Below are positions 32,237 through 40,654 of a stretch of DNA of 64,000 nt, piece after piece. Position 1 is the stretch's first letter; each line of letters opens with the position of its first letter. The translations under genes were made by a program, and so were the position numbers. This stretch comes from Gryllotalpicola daejeonensis (GTDB lineage Bacteria > Actinomycetota > Actinomycetes > Actinomycetales > Microbacteriaceae): the NCBI RefSeq assembly GCF_039538145.1, contig NZ_BAABBV010000001.1, positions 2,108,001 to 2,172,000 of the forward strand. The letters are read 5' to 3'. A model generated the notes under the pieces. The model made no database searches, had not been told where the DNA came from, and was given only the letters and a program-made list of their open reading frames with translations.

Positions 32237-33235
32237 ATGGAGACGAGGCTCTCCCGAGCGATCGGGATGCAGGCGCGCGCACTGCGCGACCTCGCTGCGT
32301 CGTCGTTTCCCGAGCAGGCATCCGTTCTCGCCGACGCTCGGCGTCTCGTTCTGATCGGCACAGGCTCGAGCCTGAATGCGGCGCGCCTCGGAGCCTGGCA
32401 GCTGCGGCGCCGCGGTGTCGATGCGCTCGCCATGTCGTCGGCGAGCCTGGCCAGGTGGGAACCGGCCGTGCGCCCCGGCGACGCCCTCGTCGTCATCAGC
32501 CACACAGGCCAGACGGCGTACAGCATGCGGGCGCGACTCGACGCCCTCGCCGCCGGCATCCCACTCGTGTCGATCACCGGTGCGGGGGCGGACTGGCCGG
32601 AGGCGATCGTCGCCGGCCCCGCTGAGACCTCTGACACGCACACCGTCAGCTATCTCTGCTCGCTCGCCGCGATCGCGCGGCTGGCCGATGGCATCGAGGC
32701 CGTGCGCGCGCGGACGAGCGTGCGCCCGGCATCCCTCACGCTGCTGGATGCGGCAGACCGCGTTCAGGCGGCGATCGATGCGCCCGAGGTGGCGCACATC
32801 GGCGTGCCGGCGCGCGCGACCGCGATCGTCGGCGCCGGCCCGTGGGCCATCACGGCGGCGGAAGGCGCGCTCAAGCTGCGCGAGGCGGCGCGCGTGCTGG
32901 CCGAGGCCTATGACACCGAGGCGCTGCTGCACGGCAGCGCGGTGCCGCTCACCGACGCCGACACGCTGATCGCGCTGCAGCCCGGCGCCGACCCCGATGG
33001 GCTGATCGACCGGCTGGCCGCGGCCGCGCACGCCGAGGGCGTGCACGTGGCGACCATCGATGAGGAGCGCCCGCTCGCCGACCCGTTCTACGCGCAGTTC
33101 CCGCTCACGGTGCGCCTGCAGCAGCTGGCCGCGCACTTCGCACAAAGGCGGGGGCAGAACCCCGACGAGGTCATCGTCGGGTGCTGGCACGCCGACTCGC
33201 TGTGGAACGCGGGAAAGCCCGCGCGCGCGTCCTGA
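32237..33235 (+). CDS. SIS-domain sugar-phosphate isomerase-like protein
   Basis: 332 residues with two SIS domains. First: VLIGTGSSLNAARLGAWQLR and the phosphate loop VISHTGQTAYSM; second: IVGAGPWAITAAEGALKLREAA with DTEALLHGSAVPL, closely parallel to the isomerase half of GlmS, but without the glutaminase domain. It probably binds or isomerises an amino-sugar phosphate, like the AgaS/GlmS-like group. ATG at 32237 is preferred; a TTG 36 bp upstream is the only other choice. No sugar-transport gene is adjacent, so its pathway is unclear. Confidence 0.82.
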   Translation: METRLSRAIGMQARALRDLAASSFPEQASVLADARRLVLIGTGSSLNAARLGAWQLRRRGVDALAMSSASLARWEPAVRPGDALVVISHTGQTAYSMRARLDALAAGIPLVSITGAGADWPEAIVAGPAETSDTHTVSYLCSLAAIARLADGIEAVRARTSVRPASLTLLDAADRVQAAIDAPEVAHIGVPARATAIVGAGPWAITAAEGALKLREAARVLAEAYDTEALLHGSAVPLTDADTLIALQPGADPDGLIDRLAAAAHAEGVHVATIDEERPLADPFYAQFPLTVRLQQLAAHFAQRRGQNPDEVIVGCWHADSLWNAGKPARAS

Positions 33236-33238
33236 CCA

Positions 33239-33273
33239 GATTCCTGATCGATTCCTGGCCCGATTCCTGATCG
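33239..33273. repeat. Tandem GATTCCTG repeats before the glycosyltransferase gene
   Basis: Three near-copies of GATTCCTGATC at about 12-bp spacing, right after the SIS gene and 80-115 bp before the next start. It could be a multi-site operator or chance slippage; too short for an iteron or CRISPR array. Confidence 0.45.
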
Positions 33274-33355
33274 GCATCCGGCAAAGCGGGTATTCACCGG
33301 TCATTCGTCGAATTCCTTAACGGATTCTTCGACCGGGCCTGTTCGCATAGGAGCC

Positions 33356-34894
33356 ATGAGCACGACGCTGGGGGCGCAGCGCCCCGTCCATACGCAGGAA
33401 TTCCGCCTGCGCGCATGGCTGCGCACGCCCACCGTCGCCGTGCCCGGCCTCGCGGGCCTGCTCGCCGCGGTGATCACCGCGCTCGGCTCCTGGATCCCGT
33501 CTCTCTGGGGCGACGAGGCGGCATCCGCACTGTCCGCGCAGCGCTCGCTGCCGTCGTTCCTGCACGAGATCGTGCATGTTGACGCGGTCCACGCCGTCTA
33601 TTACGCCGGCCTGCACCTGTGGGTCTCGGTGTTCGGCGCGAGCGCCTTCGCACTGCGGCTTCCTTCTGCCATCGCGACCGGTGTCATGGTCGCGGGCGTC
33701 GTCCTACTCGCGCGCTTCTTCGTGTCCTCGTGGCGGCTGCCGCTGATCGCCGCGGCCTTCGCGGTCGGGCTGCCCCGGCTGAACTTCGCGGGCATCGAGG
33801 CGCGCAGCTACGCCTGGACGGCCGCGTTCGCGACCTGGATTCTCGTCTGCGCGGTCGCGACCCTGCGCGGCCGCGTCTCCGCGCATGTCGGCTGGGCAGG
33901 CTTCGCGCTGCTGGCCGGCGTCGGCACCGCGCTGAACCCGTATGTCGGCAGCCTGATTCTGGTGACCGGATGCCTCGCGGCGCTCTCGGCCGGCGAGCGC
34001 CGCGCGCACCTGCGCCGCTGGGCGTGGGCGTCGCTCGTCGCGCTGGCGCTGGCGTCGCCCGTGATCCTGCTCGCGGTGCTCGAGCGGCACCAGGTCGCGT
34101 TCCTCGCGCACCGGCCCGAGCCCGCCGAGACCTGGGTCGTGAAACAGTGGTTCCACGACCCTCTGATGGCGATCATCGGCTGGGCGCTGCTGGTGGCTGC
34201 CGCCGTGGTCATCGCCGTGCGCCGCGATGCGCGCCTCGACCTCGGTCTCGGGGTGGTGGCCCTGCTCTGGGTCGTTCCGGCGAGCGCGTTCCTGATCGGC
34301 ACGATCCCGACGCTGCACCATTACGCGCCGCGCTATCTGACCCTCACCGCGCCGGGCGTCGCGCTGCTCATGGCGCTGGCCGTCGACGCGATCTTCCGCA
34401 GCTGGAAGCCGGCCGGCGTGGCCGCGCTGGTGCTCGTGCTGGGCGCAGCCGTTCCCGCCTACCTCGCGCAGCGCGGGCCGAACGCCGAGAACGCCAGCGA
34501 CTGGGCCGAGGTCAGCCAGGTCGTCGCGGCGCACGCGCTGCCCGGCGACCAGGTGGCGTTCGACACCGTGGTCCGGCCGAGTCGCCGGCCACAGTCGGCC
34601 TGGCGCCTCTACCCCCGCGATTTCCGCAATGTGTCGGTGCCGCAGCTGGTCACGCCGTACTGGCAGCGGAAGACCTGGTCCGACGAATTGATGACGATCG
34701 AGGATGCCGCAGCGCAGCACCGCTTCACGGCGCCGACCGTCTTCGCCGTCGAGTCCGACTTCGCGAGCACCGGGGTGGTCGATGTGAACGGGATCCCTGC
34801 GCTCGAGTCGGCCGGCTACCACGTGGTCGAGCACTGGAAGCTGCACTCGGACGAGGTGTACAAGCTCGACCGGGAGGGCACCCCGCCCCGCTAG
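33356..34894 (+). CDS. Polytopic membrane glycosyltransferase, GT39/ArnT-like
   Basis: 512 residues, about 11 hydrophobic segments. After TM1 comes the extracytoplasmic acidic motif WGDEAASALSAQRSLP, the usual catalytic Asp/Glu site of GT-C enzymes that use polyprenyl-phosphate sugars, followed by DAVHAVYYAGLHLWV and the ARSYAWTAAFATWIL helix. The C-terminal 150 residues form a soluble domain (PRDFRNVSVPQLV). It likely mannosylates a cell-envelope glycan or protein, but acceptor and donor are not readable. ATG at 33356 with AGGAG upstream. Its stop overlaps that of the convergent MFS gene. Confidence 0.8.
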   Translation: MSTTLGAQRPVHTQEFRLRAWLRTPTVAVPGLAGLLAAVITALGSWIPSLWGDEAASALSAQRSLPSFLHEIVHVDAVHAVYYAGLHLWVSVFGASAFALRLPSAIATGVMVAGVVLLARFFVSSWRLPLIAAAFAVGLPRLNFAGIEARSYAWTAAFATWILVCAVATLRGRVSAHVGWAGFALLAGVGTALNPYVGSLILVTGCLAALSAGERRAHLRRWAWASLVALALASPVILLAVLERHQVAFLAHRPEPAETWVVKQWFHDPLMAIIGWALLVAAAVVIAVRRDARLDLGLGVVALLWVVPASAFLIGTIPTLHHYAPRYLTLTAPGVALLMALAVDAIFRSWKPAGVAALVLVLGAAVPAYLAQRGPNAENASDWAEVSQVVAAHALPGDQVAFDTVVRPSRRPQSAWRLYPRDFRNVSVPQLVTPYWQRKTWSDELMTIEDAAAQHRFTAPTVFAVESDFASTGVVDVNGIPALESAGYHVVEHWKLHSDEVYKLDREGTPPR

Positions 34895-36135
34895 GTCGGG
34901 TCTTCCGCCGAAGCATCCCTCGCCCCTGCTGCGACGCCCGGGCGCACCCGGCCCGCGTTCTTCGGAACCCAGGCCCACAGCGACGCCGCGGCGGCGAAGC
35001 CGACGACGGCGCTGACCTCGATGCCGAGCGCGAGCCCGGCGAGGGCGGTGACGGCGGAGAGGATGACGGGACCGATGCCCGCGCCGGCGTCCGCGAGCTC
35101 GCGCCAGACGCCGAGGAACGTCGGGCGGCCGATCGCGGGGGAGGTGTCGGCGCCGAGCGTCATCACGATTCCCGAGCCGATCCCGTTGCCGAACCCCATG
35201 ACCATGGCGACCAGGGCGAGGGTCGCGACCCCGTGGGTGAGCGGCATGAGGGCGAACGAGATGCCGAGGACGAGCGTCGAGGGCACGGCGACCCAGCGGC
35301 GGCCGTAGCGATCCATCACCTTGCCCGCCGGGTAGAAGGTCAGCGCGTCGATCGCACCCGCCACGCCGTAGATGATCGACGACGTCGACGGCTCAAGGCC
35401 GAGGTGCGCCGCCCAGAGCGGGATCACTATCTGCCGCGTCTGCCTGATGGCCGACAGCAGCAGGATGCCGAGGCCCAGCGTGACGAACAGCCGCCAGTAC
35501 TGCTTGAGGATGCCGACCGTCGTGACGGAGGCCGCCGCCGCGCGCCGCGACTCGCTGAGCTCGAGATCCGGCACACGATAGACGATCACGGCCGCCGCGA
35601 TGATGGCGACGAGCGCCACGATGTAGGCCCCGTCAAGGCCCCAGAAGTGCATCGCCGCGGCCCCGATGAACGGGCCGAGAAAGACGCCGATGCGCATCGT
35701 CCCGCCGAGCGTCGACAGCGCCCGAGCTCGCATGTGCGGCGGCACCATCTCGGTCAGGTAGGACTGCCGCGCGAGGTTGTAGACGGAGCTCGCGGCGCCG
35801 ATCAGCAGCACGCCGAACGCGTAGGCGAGCAGCGACAGCGCGTGATCGCGCAGGTCGACGAGGCAGAACGCGAGCCCGACCACCGTGATCACGGCGGCCA
35901 CGAGCATCGCGCGCCGTTCGCCGATGCGGGTCGCGAGGATGCCGGAGGGGATGTTCGTGGCGATCGACCCGATGCCGATCAGAGCCGCCACGAGTGCCGC
36001 CACCGACGTCGTCGCCCCGCGCTCGATCGCGCTCAGCGCGATGACGGGGAAGATCGCACCCTCAGCGAGACCGAAGAGCGTCGACGGGCCGTATGCCGCC
36101 ACCGCGATCGAGCGGAGGCGGAATTCTTCGGGCAC
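34891..36135 (-). CDS. MFS transporter
   Basis: 414 residues, 12 membrane segments. Motif A-like IATNIPSGILATRIGERRAML lies after TM2, and the second half carries AGKVMDRYGRRWVAVPST. The mid-region MVPPHMRARALSTLGGTMRIGVFLGPFIG is typical of exporters of the DHA1 type. I start at the GTG at 36135 (VPEEFRLRS); no good ribosome-binding site is present, but the frame further upstream overlaps the DUF2000 gene. Convergent and overlapping with the glycosyltransferase by 4 bp. The substrate is unknown. Confidence 0.8.
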   Translation of the reverse strand: MPEEFRLRSIAVAAYGPSTLFGLAEGAIFPVIALSAIERGATTSVAALVAALIGIGSIATNIPSGILATRIGERRAMLVAAVITVVGLAFCLVDLRDHALSLLAYAFGVLLIGAASSVYNLARQSYLTEMVPPHMRARALSTLGGTMRIGVFLGPFIGAAAMHFWGLDGAYIVALVAIIAAAVIVYRVPDLELSESRRAAAASVTTVGILKQYWRLFVTLGLGILLLSAIRQTRQIVIPLWAAHLGLEPSTSSIIYGVAGAIDALTFYPAGKVMDRYGRRWVAVPSTLVLGISFALMPLTHGVATLALVAMVMGFGNGIGSGIVMTLGADTSPAIGRPTFLGVWRELADAGAGIGPVILSAVTALAGLALGIEVSAVVGFAAAASLWAWVPKNAGRVRPGVAAGARDASAEDPT

Positions 36136-36167
36136 GTTAACTATTTTGCCCCGCTCGCGCGGCGGCG

Positions 36168-36638
36168 TCAGGCGAGCAGGGGCAGCGAACCCACGAGACG
36201 GTCGACACGGTTGCGCGGCCCGACCAGGCTCAGCGCGAAGTACTGGTGGTCGGCGGCGCCGCGCGCGGCGAGCTCGTCGGCATACTCCGCGTAGACGCGC
36301 GTCGCCTGCGCGACGGCGGGCATGTCGGCGACGAAGACGTCGTCGCGCGCCGCGGCCTTGGCTCGCAGTTCGGCGAGCTTCGCGCCTGGGGCCGCGAGGA
36401 TCGCGCAGCCGGCCCACGGCAGTCCCGGGTGGGCCGAGCCCGAGGCATCCGTCACGTCCGGTCCGAGCAGCCCCGTCACCCGCGCCTGCGTCGCGGCGGC
36501 GACGCACACCGCGGCGTTCACGGCGCGCCCCGCGGGCAGCGCGGAATCCACGACGATCACCCACTTGAGGTGCGCGTGCCTGGTCGAGATGGTGGGGTCG
36601 AACAGCTCGGGGTCGAAGCCGATTGTGAGGGCGGTCAT
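36168..36638 (-). CDS. DUF2000 family protein
   Basis: 156 residues. The family pattern is clear: LKWVIVVDSALPAGRAVNAAVCVAAAT, LLGPDVTDASGSAHPGLPW, and TRVYAEYADELAARG..YFALSLVGPRNRVDRLVGSLPLL. The fold is related to peptidyl-tRNA hydrolase II; no activity is known. It is divergent from an Lrp/AsnC gene across 68 bp, a pairing I recall as common for this family, so it is probably under control of that regulator. ATG at 36638; MMCLACG upstream in frame gives an alternative start. Confidence 0.85.
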   Translation of the reverse strand: MTALTIGFDPELFDPTISTRHAHLKWVIVVDSALPAGRAVNAAVCVAAATQARVTGLLGPDVTDASGSAHPGLPWAGCAILAAPGAKLAELRAKAAARDDVFVADMPAVAQATRVYAEYADELAARGAADHQYFALSLVGPRNRVDRLVGSLPLLA

Positions 36639-36677
36639 GCCACAAGCCAGGCACATCAACGGATGTGGTGCAAACCT

Positions 36678-36700
36678 GCCGAACTTCGTACGGCTATAGT
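36678..36700 (+). promoter_or_regulatory. Lrp/AsnC operator and -10 box of a leaderless transcript
   Basis: TATAGT (36695-36700) lies exactly 6 bp before the regulator ATG, with no Shine-Dalgarno. Directly upstream is the partial palindrome GCCGnAC-5 bp-GTnCGGC (36678-36694), between the expected -35 and -10, a likely autoregulatory site. Confidence 0.6.
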
Positions 36701-36706
36701 GCCGTC

Positions 36707-37186
36707 ATGGCCGAACTGGACGAACTTGATGCGGCGATCCTGGCGGTTCTGCAGGCGGATGCGCGGACGACGAATCGCGACGTCGCGGCGTCCGTCGGCA
36801 TCGCCCCGACCACCGCGCTCGAGCGCACGCGCAGCCTGCGCGACCGCGGCGTGATCGTCGGCGCGAGCCTCGATCTCGACCTCGCCGAGATCGGGCGGCC
36901 GGTGCAGGCGCTGGTCGCGGTGCGCATCAGGCCGCCGTCGCGCAAGGTGATCGAGGCGTTCCGCGACTGGGTGACCGGCCTGCCCGAGACGCTCGGCGCG
37001 TTCGTCACGACCGGCGACCAGGACTTCATCCTTCACGTCGCCGTGCCCGACAACGACGCGCTCTACGCGTTCGTCATCGACAAGCTGACGAGCCGGCCCG
37101 AGATCGCCGATGTGCGCACCTCTGTGGTCTACGAGCACCTGCGCCGGAAGGCGGTCGCGCCCGTCGGCGTGCGCCGCCGCAGGTGA
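36707..37186 (+). CDS. Lrp/AsnC family regulator
   Basis: 159 residues. N-terminal HTH (LDELDAAILAVLQADARTTNRDVAASVGIAPTTALERTRSLRDRGVI), then the RAM ligand-binding domain (VQALVAVRIRPPSRKVIEAF..GDQDFILHVAVPDNDALYAFVIDKL). Such proteins sense amino acids. ATG at 36707 with a -10 box 6 bp upstream (leaderless). Divergent from DUF2000 and convergent with deoC with 1 bp between the stops. Confidence 0.92.
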   Translation: MAELDELDAAILAVLQADARTTNRDVAASVGIAPTTALERTRSLRDRGVIVGASLDLDLAEIGRPVQALVAVRIRPPSRKVIEAFRDWVTGLPETLGAFVTTGDQDFILHVAVPDNDALYAFVIDKLTSRPEIADVRTSVVYEHLRRKAVAPVGVRRRR

Positions 37187-37187
37187 C

Positions 37188-37880
37188 CTAGTAGCCGGCT
37201 TCGCCGGTGGTCGCCGCGCCCGCGAGCAGCGCCCGCGCGCCCGAGACACCGAGGCGCGTGGCCCCGGCCGCGATCATCGCGCGCGCCTGCTCGATGGTGC
37301 GCACTCCGCCAGAGGCCTTGACCCCGATCGTCGGGCCCACGGTCTCGCGCATCAGCGCGACGGCGTGCTCCGTCGCGCCGCCGGAGGGGTGGAATCCGGT
37401 CGACGTCTTCACGAAATCGGCGCCGGCCGCGACGGCCGCGGTGCACGCCGCCTTGATCTCCTCATCGGTGAGCGCCGCCGACTCGATGATCACCTTGAGC
37501 ACGGTCGGCTGCGGGGCCGCGGCGCGCACGGCCGCGATGTCGGCTTCGACGTAGCCGAAGTTCCCCTCCTTCGCGGCACCCACGTCGATCACCATGTCGA
37601 TCTCGTCGGCGCCGTGCTTGACAGCCTCGGCCGCCTCGACCGCCTTGACGGTCGAGCTGTGCTTGCCGCTCGGGAACCCGCAGACCACCGCGACCTTGAG
37701 GTCGGCCTCGAGCGGGACCTCCACCGGAAGCATCGAGGGCGACACGCACACCGAGTAGGTGCCGAGCTCGATCGCCTCGGCGATCAGCGCCGCCACGTCG
37801 GCGTGAGTCGCCTCAGGCTTGAGCAGGGTGAAGTCGATGTAACGCGCGACCTCCGCCGCGGAGAGCTCGGTGTCAGTCAT
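37188..37880 (-). CDS. deoC: Deoxyribose-phosphate aldolase
   Basis: 230 residues; splits 2-deoxyribose-5-phosphate into acetaldehyde and glyceraldehyde-3-phosphate in deoxynucleoside salvage. TIM barrel with CGFPSGKHSSTVKAVEA, ADEIDMVIDVGAAKEGNF, the catalytic region LKVIIESAALTDEEI, the Schiff-base lysine in GADFVKTSTGF and the phosphate loop VKASGGVRT. ATG at 37880 overlaps the HxlR stop by 8 bp, so it is the second gene of a two-gene operon led by that regulator, not part of a deo nucleoside operon. Confidence 0.97.
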   Translation of the reverse strand: MTDTELSAAEVARYIDFTLLKPEATHADVAALIAEAIELGTYSVCVSPSMLPVEVPLEADLKVAVVCGFPSGKHSSTVKAVEAAEAVKHGADEIDMVIDVGAAKEGNFGYVEADIAAVRAAAPQPTVLKVIIESAALTDEEIKAACTAAVAAGADFVKTSTGFHPSGGATEHAVALMRETVGPTIGVKASGGVRTIEQARAMIAAGATRLGVSGARALLAGAATTGEAGY

Positions 37881-38235
37881 ACGTCGATTCTGCCCGCTTC
37901 CAGCGCTGCCCGTACGTCACGAGCGGCTGCAGCGCCGCCAGCAGATCACGACCGCGGGCGGTCAGCACGTACCTCACCGTCACCGGCGTGGTCGGCTCGA
38001 CGACCCGGTCGATCAGGCCGGCATGCTCGAGCTCCTTGAGGCGCAGTGCGAGCATCCGATCGGAGAGCCCCGCGACCGACGCCAGGATCTCGCTGAACCG
38101 GCTCGCGCCGCGGGCGACGGCCAGCATGATCGCACTGCTCCAGCGCCGGCCGATCAGCTCGACGGTGCTCGTCGCGCGGCGGCACTCGTCGTCGTCGATC
38201 TGCTCCCAGCCCGTTCGCACGTTCTCAATGGTCAC
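37873..38235 (-). CDS. HxlR family regulator
   Basis: 120 residues, DUF24 winged helix: CRRATSTVELIGRRWSSAIMLAVARGASRFSEILASVAGLSDRMLALRLKELEHAGL, with the wing VEPTTPVTVRYVLTARGRDLL. A Cys is present before the HTH (CRRAT), the position used for thiol sensing in YodB-like members. GTG start at 38235 with a TACTAT -10 box 6 bp upstream, so leaderless. It is divergent from the fused flavoenzyme across a 65-bp gap with an operator, and co-transcribed with deoC. Confidence 0.9.
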   Translation of the reverse strand: MTIENVRTGWEQIDDDECRRATSTVELIGRRWSSAIMLAVARGASRFSEILASVAGLSDRMLALRLKELEHAGLIDRVVEPTTPVTVRYVLTARGRDLLAALQPLVTYGQRWKRAESTYD

Positions 38236-38250
38236 TTACCTATAGTAAGT
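38234..38250. promoter_or_regulatory. HxlR operator shared by two divergent promoters
   Basis: ACTTAC-CTATA-GTAAGT, a perfect inverted repeat with 6-bp arms of the TTAC/GTAA type that DUF24 regulators bind. It overlaps the hxlR start codon, its -10 box (TACTAT, minus strand) and a TATAGT -10 for the flavoenzyme on the plus strand. Confidence 0.75.
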
Positions 38251-38300
38251 CGCTTATGCATTGATTGCAGGATGCCTGCGCAGTGCGGATGCTGGTGAGC

Positions 38301-40571
38301 ATGCCCGACTACGGCCATCCTCTGCGCTTCGGAACCTTCATCACGCCCACCAACTCGCCGGTCGAGAGGCCGGTCGAGCTCGCCGTGCTGTCCGAGCAGC
38401 TCGGCTTCGAGCTGGTCACCTTCCAGGACCACCCCTACCAGCCGCGCTTCAGCGACACCTGGACCCTGCTGACGTGGGTCGCCGGCGCGACGAGCCGCAT
38501 CCACGTCAGCGGCAATGTGCTGAACTCAGCCCTGCGGCCGCCGGCCGTGCTCGCCCGCAGCGCGGCGACGCTCGACCTGCTCTCGGGCGGCCGCTTCGAG
38601 CTGGGCCTCGGGGCGGGCGGTTTCTGGGATGCCATCGCCGCGATGGGCGGCCCGCAGTGGACCCCCGGCCAAGGCGTCGACGCGCTCGGCGAGGCCATCG
38701 AGATCATCCGCGGCGTGTGGGACGCGGCCGACCGCCACCCCCTGCGCGTGGCCGGCGAGCGCTGGCACGTCGACGGTGCCAAGCGCGGCCCGGCCCCGGC
38801 GCACGACATCCCGATCTGGGTCGGCGCGCTGAAGCCGAGGATGCTGCGCCTGATCGGCCGCGTCGGCGACGGCTGGCTGCCGAGCCTGCCCTACCTGCGG
38901 GCCGGCGACCTGCAGCGCGGCAACGCGACGATCGACGAGGCGGCCACTCGGGCCGGCCGGAGCCCGGCCGAGATCGTGCGCCTGCTCAACGTTGGACCGC
39001 AGAGCACGGCCGACGAACTGATTCGCTTTGCCCTCGAGGACGGCGTCAGCACCTTCATCTTCATGGGCGACGACCCCGAGACGCTGCGTTACCTCGCGGC
39101 CGAGGTGGTTCCGCAGGTGCGCGAGGGTGTGAGCGCCGGTCGCGCGCAGGCGGGCACGGCCCCGGCATCCGCTCGACTCCGCAGCGCGGCCGTGCGCGCC
39201 AAGCGGGTGCCGGGCATCGATTACGACGGGCTGCCCGACTCGCTCGCCGCGCGCGCGATCGAGCCGGGTGACGCGGCCTACGCGCGCTACACCTCTGGTT
39301 ACCTGCGTGGCGGCGCCCCCGGGCTCGTCCTGCGCCCGCAGACGACGAGCGAGGTGACGGATGCCGTCGCCTTCGCCGCGCGCCACCGCGAGCTTCCCCT
39401 CGGCATCTTCAGCGCGGGCCATGGCCTCTCGGGCCGGTCGCTCAACCGCGGAGGCCTCGTGATCGACGTCGGCGCGTTCAACCGGGTCGAGGTGCTCGAC
39501 GAGTCAGCCGGGCGGGTGCGCGTCGGCCCCGGCGCACGCTGGCTCGACGTGGCGCGGGCGCTCACCCCGCACGGGCTGGCGATCACGAGCGGCGACTATG
39601 GCGGCGTCGGCGTGGGCGGCCTCGCGACTGCGGGTGGCGTCGGCTGGTTCGCGCGCGAGCACGGGCTCACGATCGACCACCTGCTGTCGGTCGACGTGGT
39701 GCTCGCGAGTGGCGAGCTCGTGCACGCCAGCGCCGATGAGCACCCCGAGCTGTTCTGGGCGATGCGCGGCGCGGGGGCCAACTTCGGCATCGCCCTGTCG
39801 TTCGAGTTCCGCGCCGACCGCGTCGGTCAGCTCGGCTTCGCGCAGCTCGCGTTCGATGCGAGCGACACAGCGGAGTTCCTCGTGCGGTGGGGGGCCGCGC
39901 TCGAGGCATCCGATCGCCGCGTCACCGGGTCTCTGATCCTCGGCGGCCGGCAGGGCACGACGCAGTACGCGCAGGCCATGGTCGCGGTCGACAGCGCAGA
40001 CCCCGACACGATCATCGAGCTGCTGCAGCCGATCGCGTCGGTCGGGCCGCTCGTCGACCAGTCCCTCGCGCTCGCGAGCTATGAGCAGGTCATGGCCGCG
40101 TTCGTGAGCGACGCCCCGCAGCAGGCGCAGGGCGAGCCGCACAGCCACTCGGGACTCATCGAGCACCTCACGCCCGAGTTCCCGCGTGAGATCGCGGCGC
40201 TGCTCGACGCCGGCGCGTCGTACTTCCTCCAGCTGCGGGCGGTCGGCGGCGCGGTCGCCGACGTTCCGGCCGAGGCGACGGCTTACGGCTGGCGCAACGC
40301 GAACTTCTCGGTGGCCGCCTTCGGCACGCGCTCGTCGGGGCTCGACGCGTGGTGGCGCCGACTCGAGCCGCACTTCGAGGGCATGTACCTGAGCTTCGAG
40401 ACCGACACCGGGCCGGACGCGCTGGCCCGTGCCTTCCCGCCCGCGCACCTCGAGCGGCTGCGCGAGCTCAAGCGGCGCTACGACCCGACCGGCCTCTTCC
40501 GCGACAACTTCTTCATCGACCCATTCGGAGCGAACACCGCAGGCGACATCGCCGACGACAGCGCCGCGTGA
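38301..40571 (+). CDS. Fused luciferase-like monooxygenase and berberine-bridge-type FAD oxidase
   Basis: 756 residues with two flavoenzyme domains in one chain. Residues 1-290: luciferase-like (LLM) TIM barrel for F420 or FMN, with LRFGTFITPTNSP, AATLDLLSGGRFELGLGAGG and HDIPIWVGALKPRMLRLIGR. After an Ala/Arg linker, residues 345-756: PCMH FAD domain with GIFSAGHGLSGRSL (His that normally anchors FAD), GGLATAGGVGWFAREHGLT, FWAMRGAGANFGI, and the C-terminal BBE end RRYDPTGLFRDNFF. The second anchoring Cys is absent, so FAD would be singly linked at most. ATG at 38301 with GGTGAG upstream; other in-frame ATGs lie upstream. Controlled by the divergent HxlR. Substrate unknown; two successive oxidations of one compound are possible. 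Confidence 0.85.
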   Translation: MPDYGHPLRFGTFITPTNSPVERPVELAVLSEQLGFELVTFQDHPYQPRFSDTWTLLTWVAGATSRIHVSGNVLNSALRPPAVLARSAATLDLLSGGRFELGLGAGGFWDAIAAMGGPQWTPGQGVDALGEAIEIIRGVWDAADRHPLRVAGERWHVDGAKRGPAPAHDIPIWVGALKPRMLRLIGRVGDGWLPSLPYLRAGDLQRGNATIDEAATRAGRSPAEIVRLLNVGPQSTADELIRFALEDGVSTFIFMGDDPETLRYLAAEVVPQVREGVSAGRAQAGTAPASARLRSAAVRAKRVPGIDYDGLPDSLAARAIEPGDAAYARYTSGYLRGGAPGLVLRPQTTSEVTDAVAFAARHRELPLGIFSAGHGLSGRSLNRGGLVIDVGAFNRVEVLDESAGRVRVGPGARWLDVARALTPHGLAITSGDYGGVGVGGLATAGGVGWFAREHGLTIDHLLSVDVVLASGELVHASADEHPELFWAMRGAGANFGIALSFEFRADRVGQLGFAQLAFDASDTAEFLVRWGAALEASDRRVTGSLILGGRQGTTQYAQAMVAVDSADPDTIIELLQPIASVGPLVDQSLALASYEQVMAAFVSDAPQQAQGEPHSHSGLIEHLTPEFPREIAALLDAGASYFLQLRAVGGAVADVPAEATAYGWRNANFSVAAFGTRSSGLDAWWRRLEPHFEGMYLSFETDTGPDALARAFPPAHLERLRELKRRYDPTGLFRDNFFIDPFGANTAGDIADDSAA

Positions 40572-40602
40572 CACATCGGGCTGACTTGGGAATAGCAATC
40601 CA

Positions 40603-40635
40603 GGTGGCTAGGTTGGTGGTTAGTACTTAGCCACC
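40603..40635 (+). promoter_or_regulatory. Inverted and direct repeats upstream of MFS-hxlR pair
   Basis: Perfect outer arms GGTGGCTA and TAGCCACC (40603-40610, 40628-40635), and an internal copy GGTGGTTAG; the core reads TTAGTACTTAG. It ends 19 bp before the MFS ATG and is the probable site of the HxlR regulator encoded behind that gene. Confidence 0.6.
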
Positions 40636-40654
40636 GACCGTGAGGACCAGGCCC

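Noticed and set aside
33239..33273. CRISPR or plasmid iteron array
   Set aside because: Only three short near-copies without spacers, no cas or rep gene in the window.
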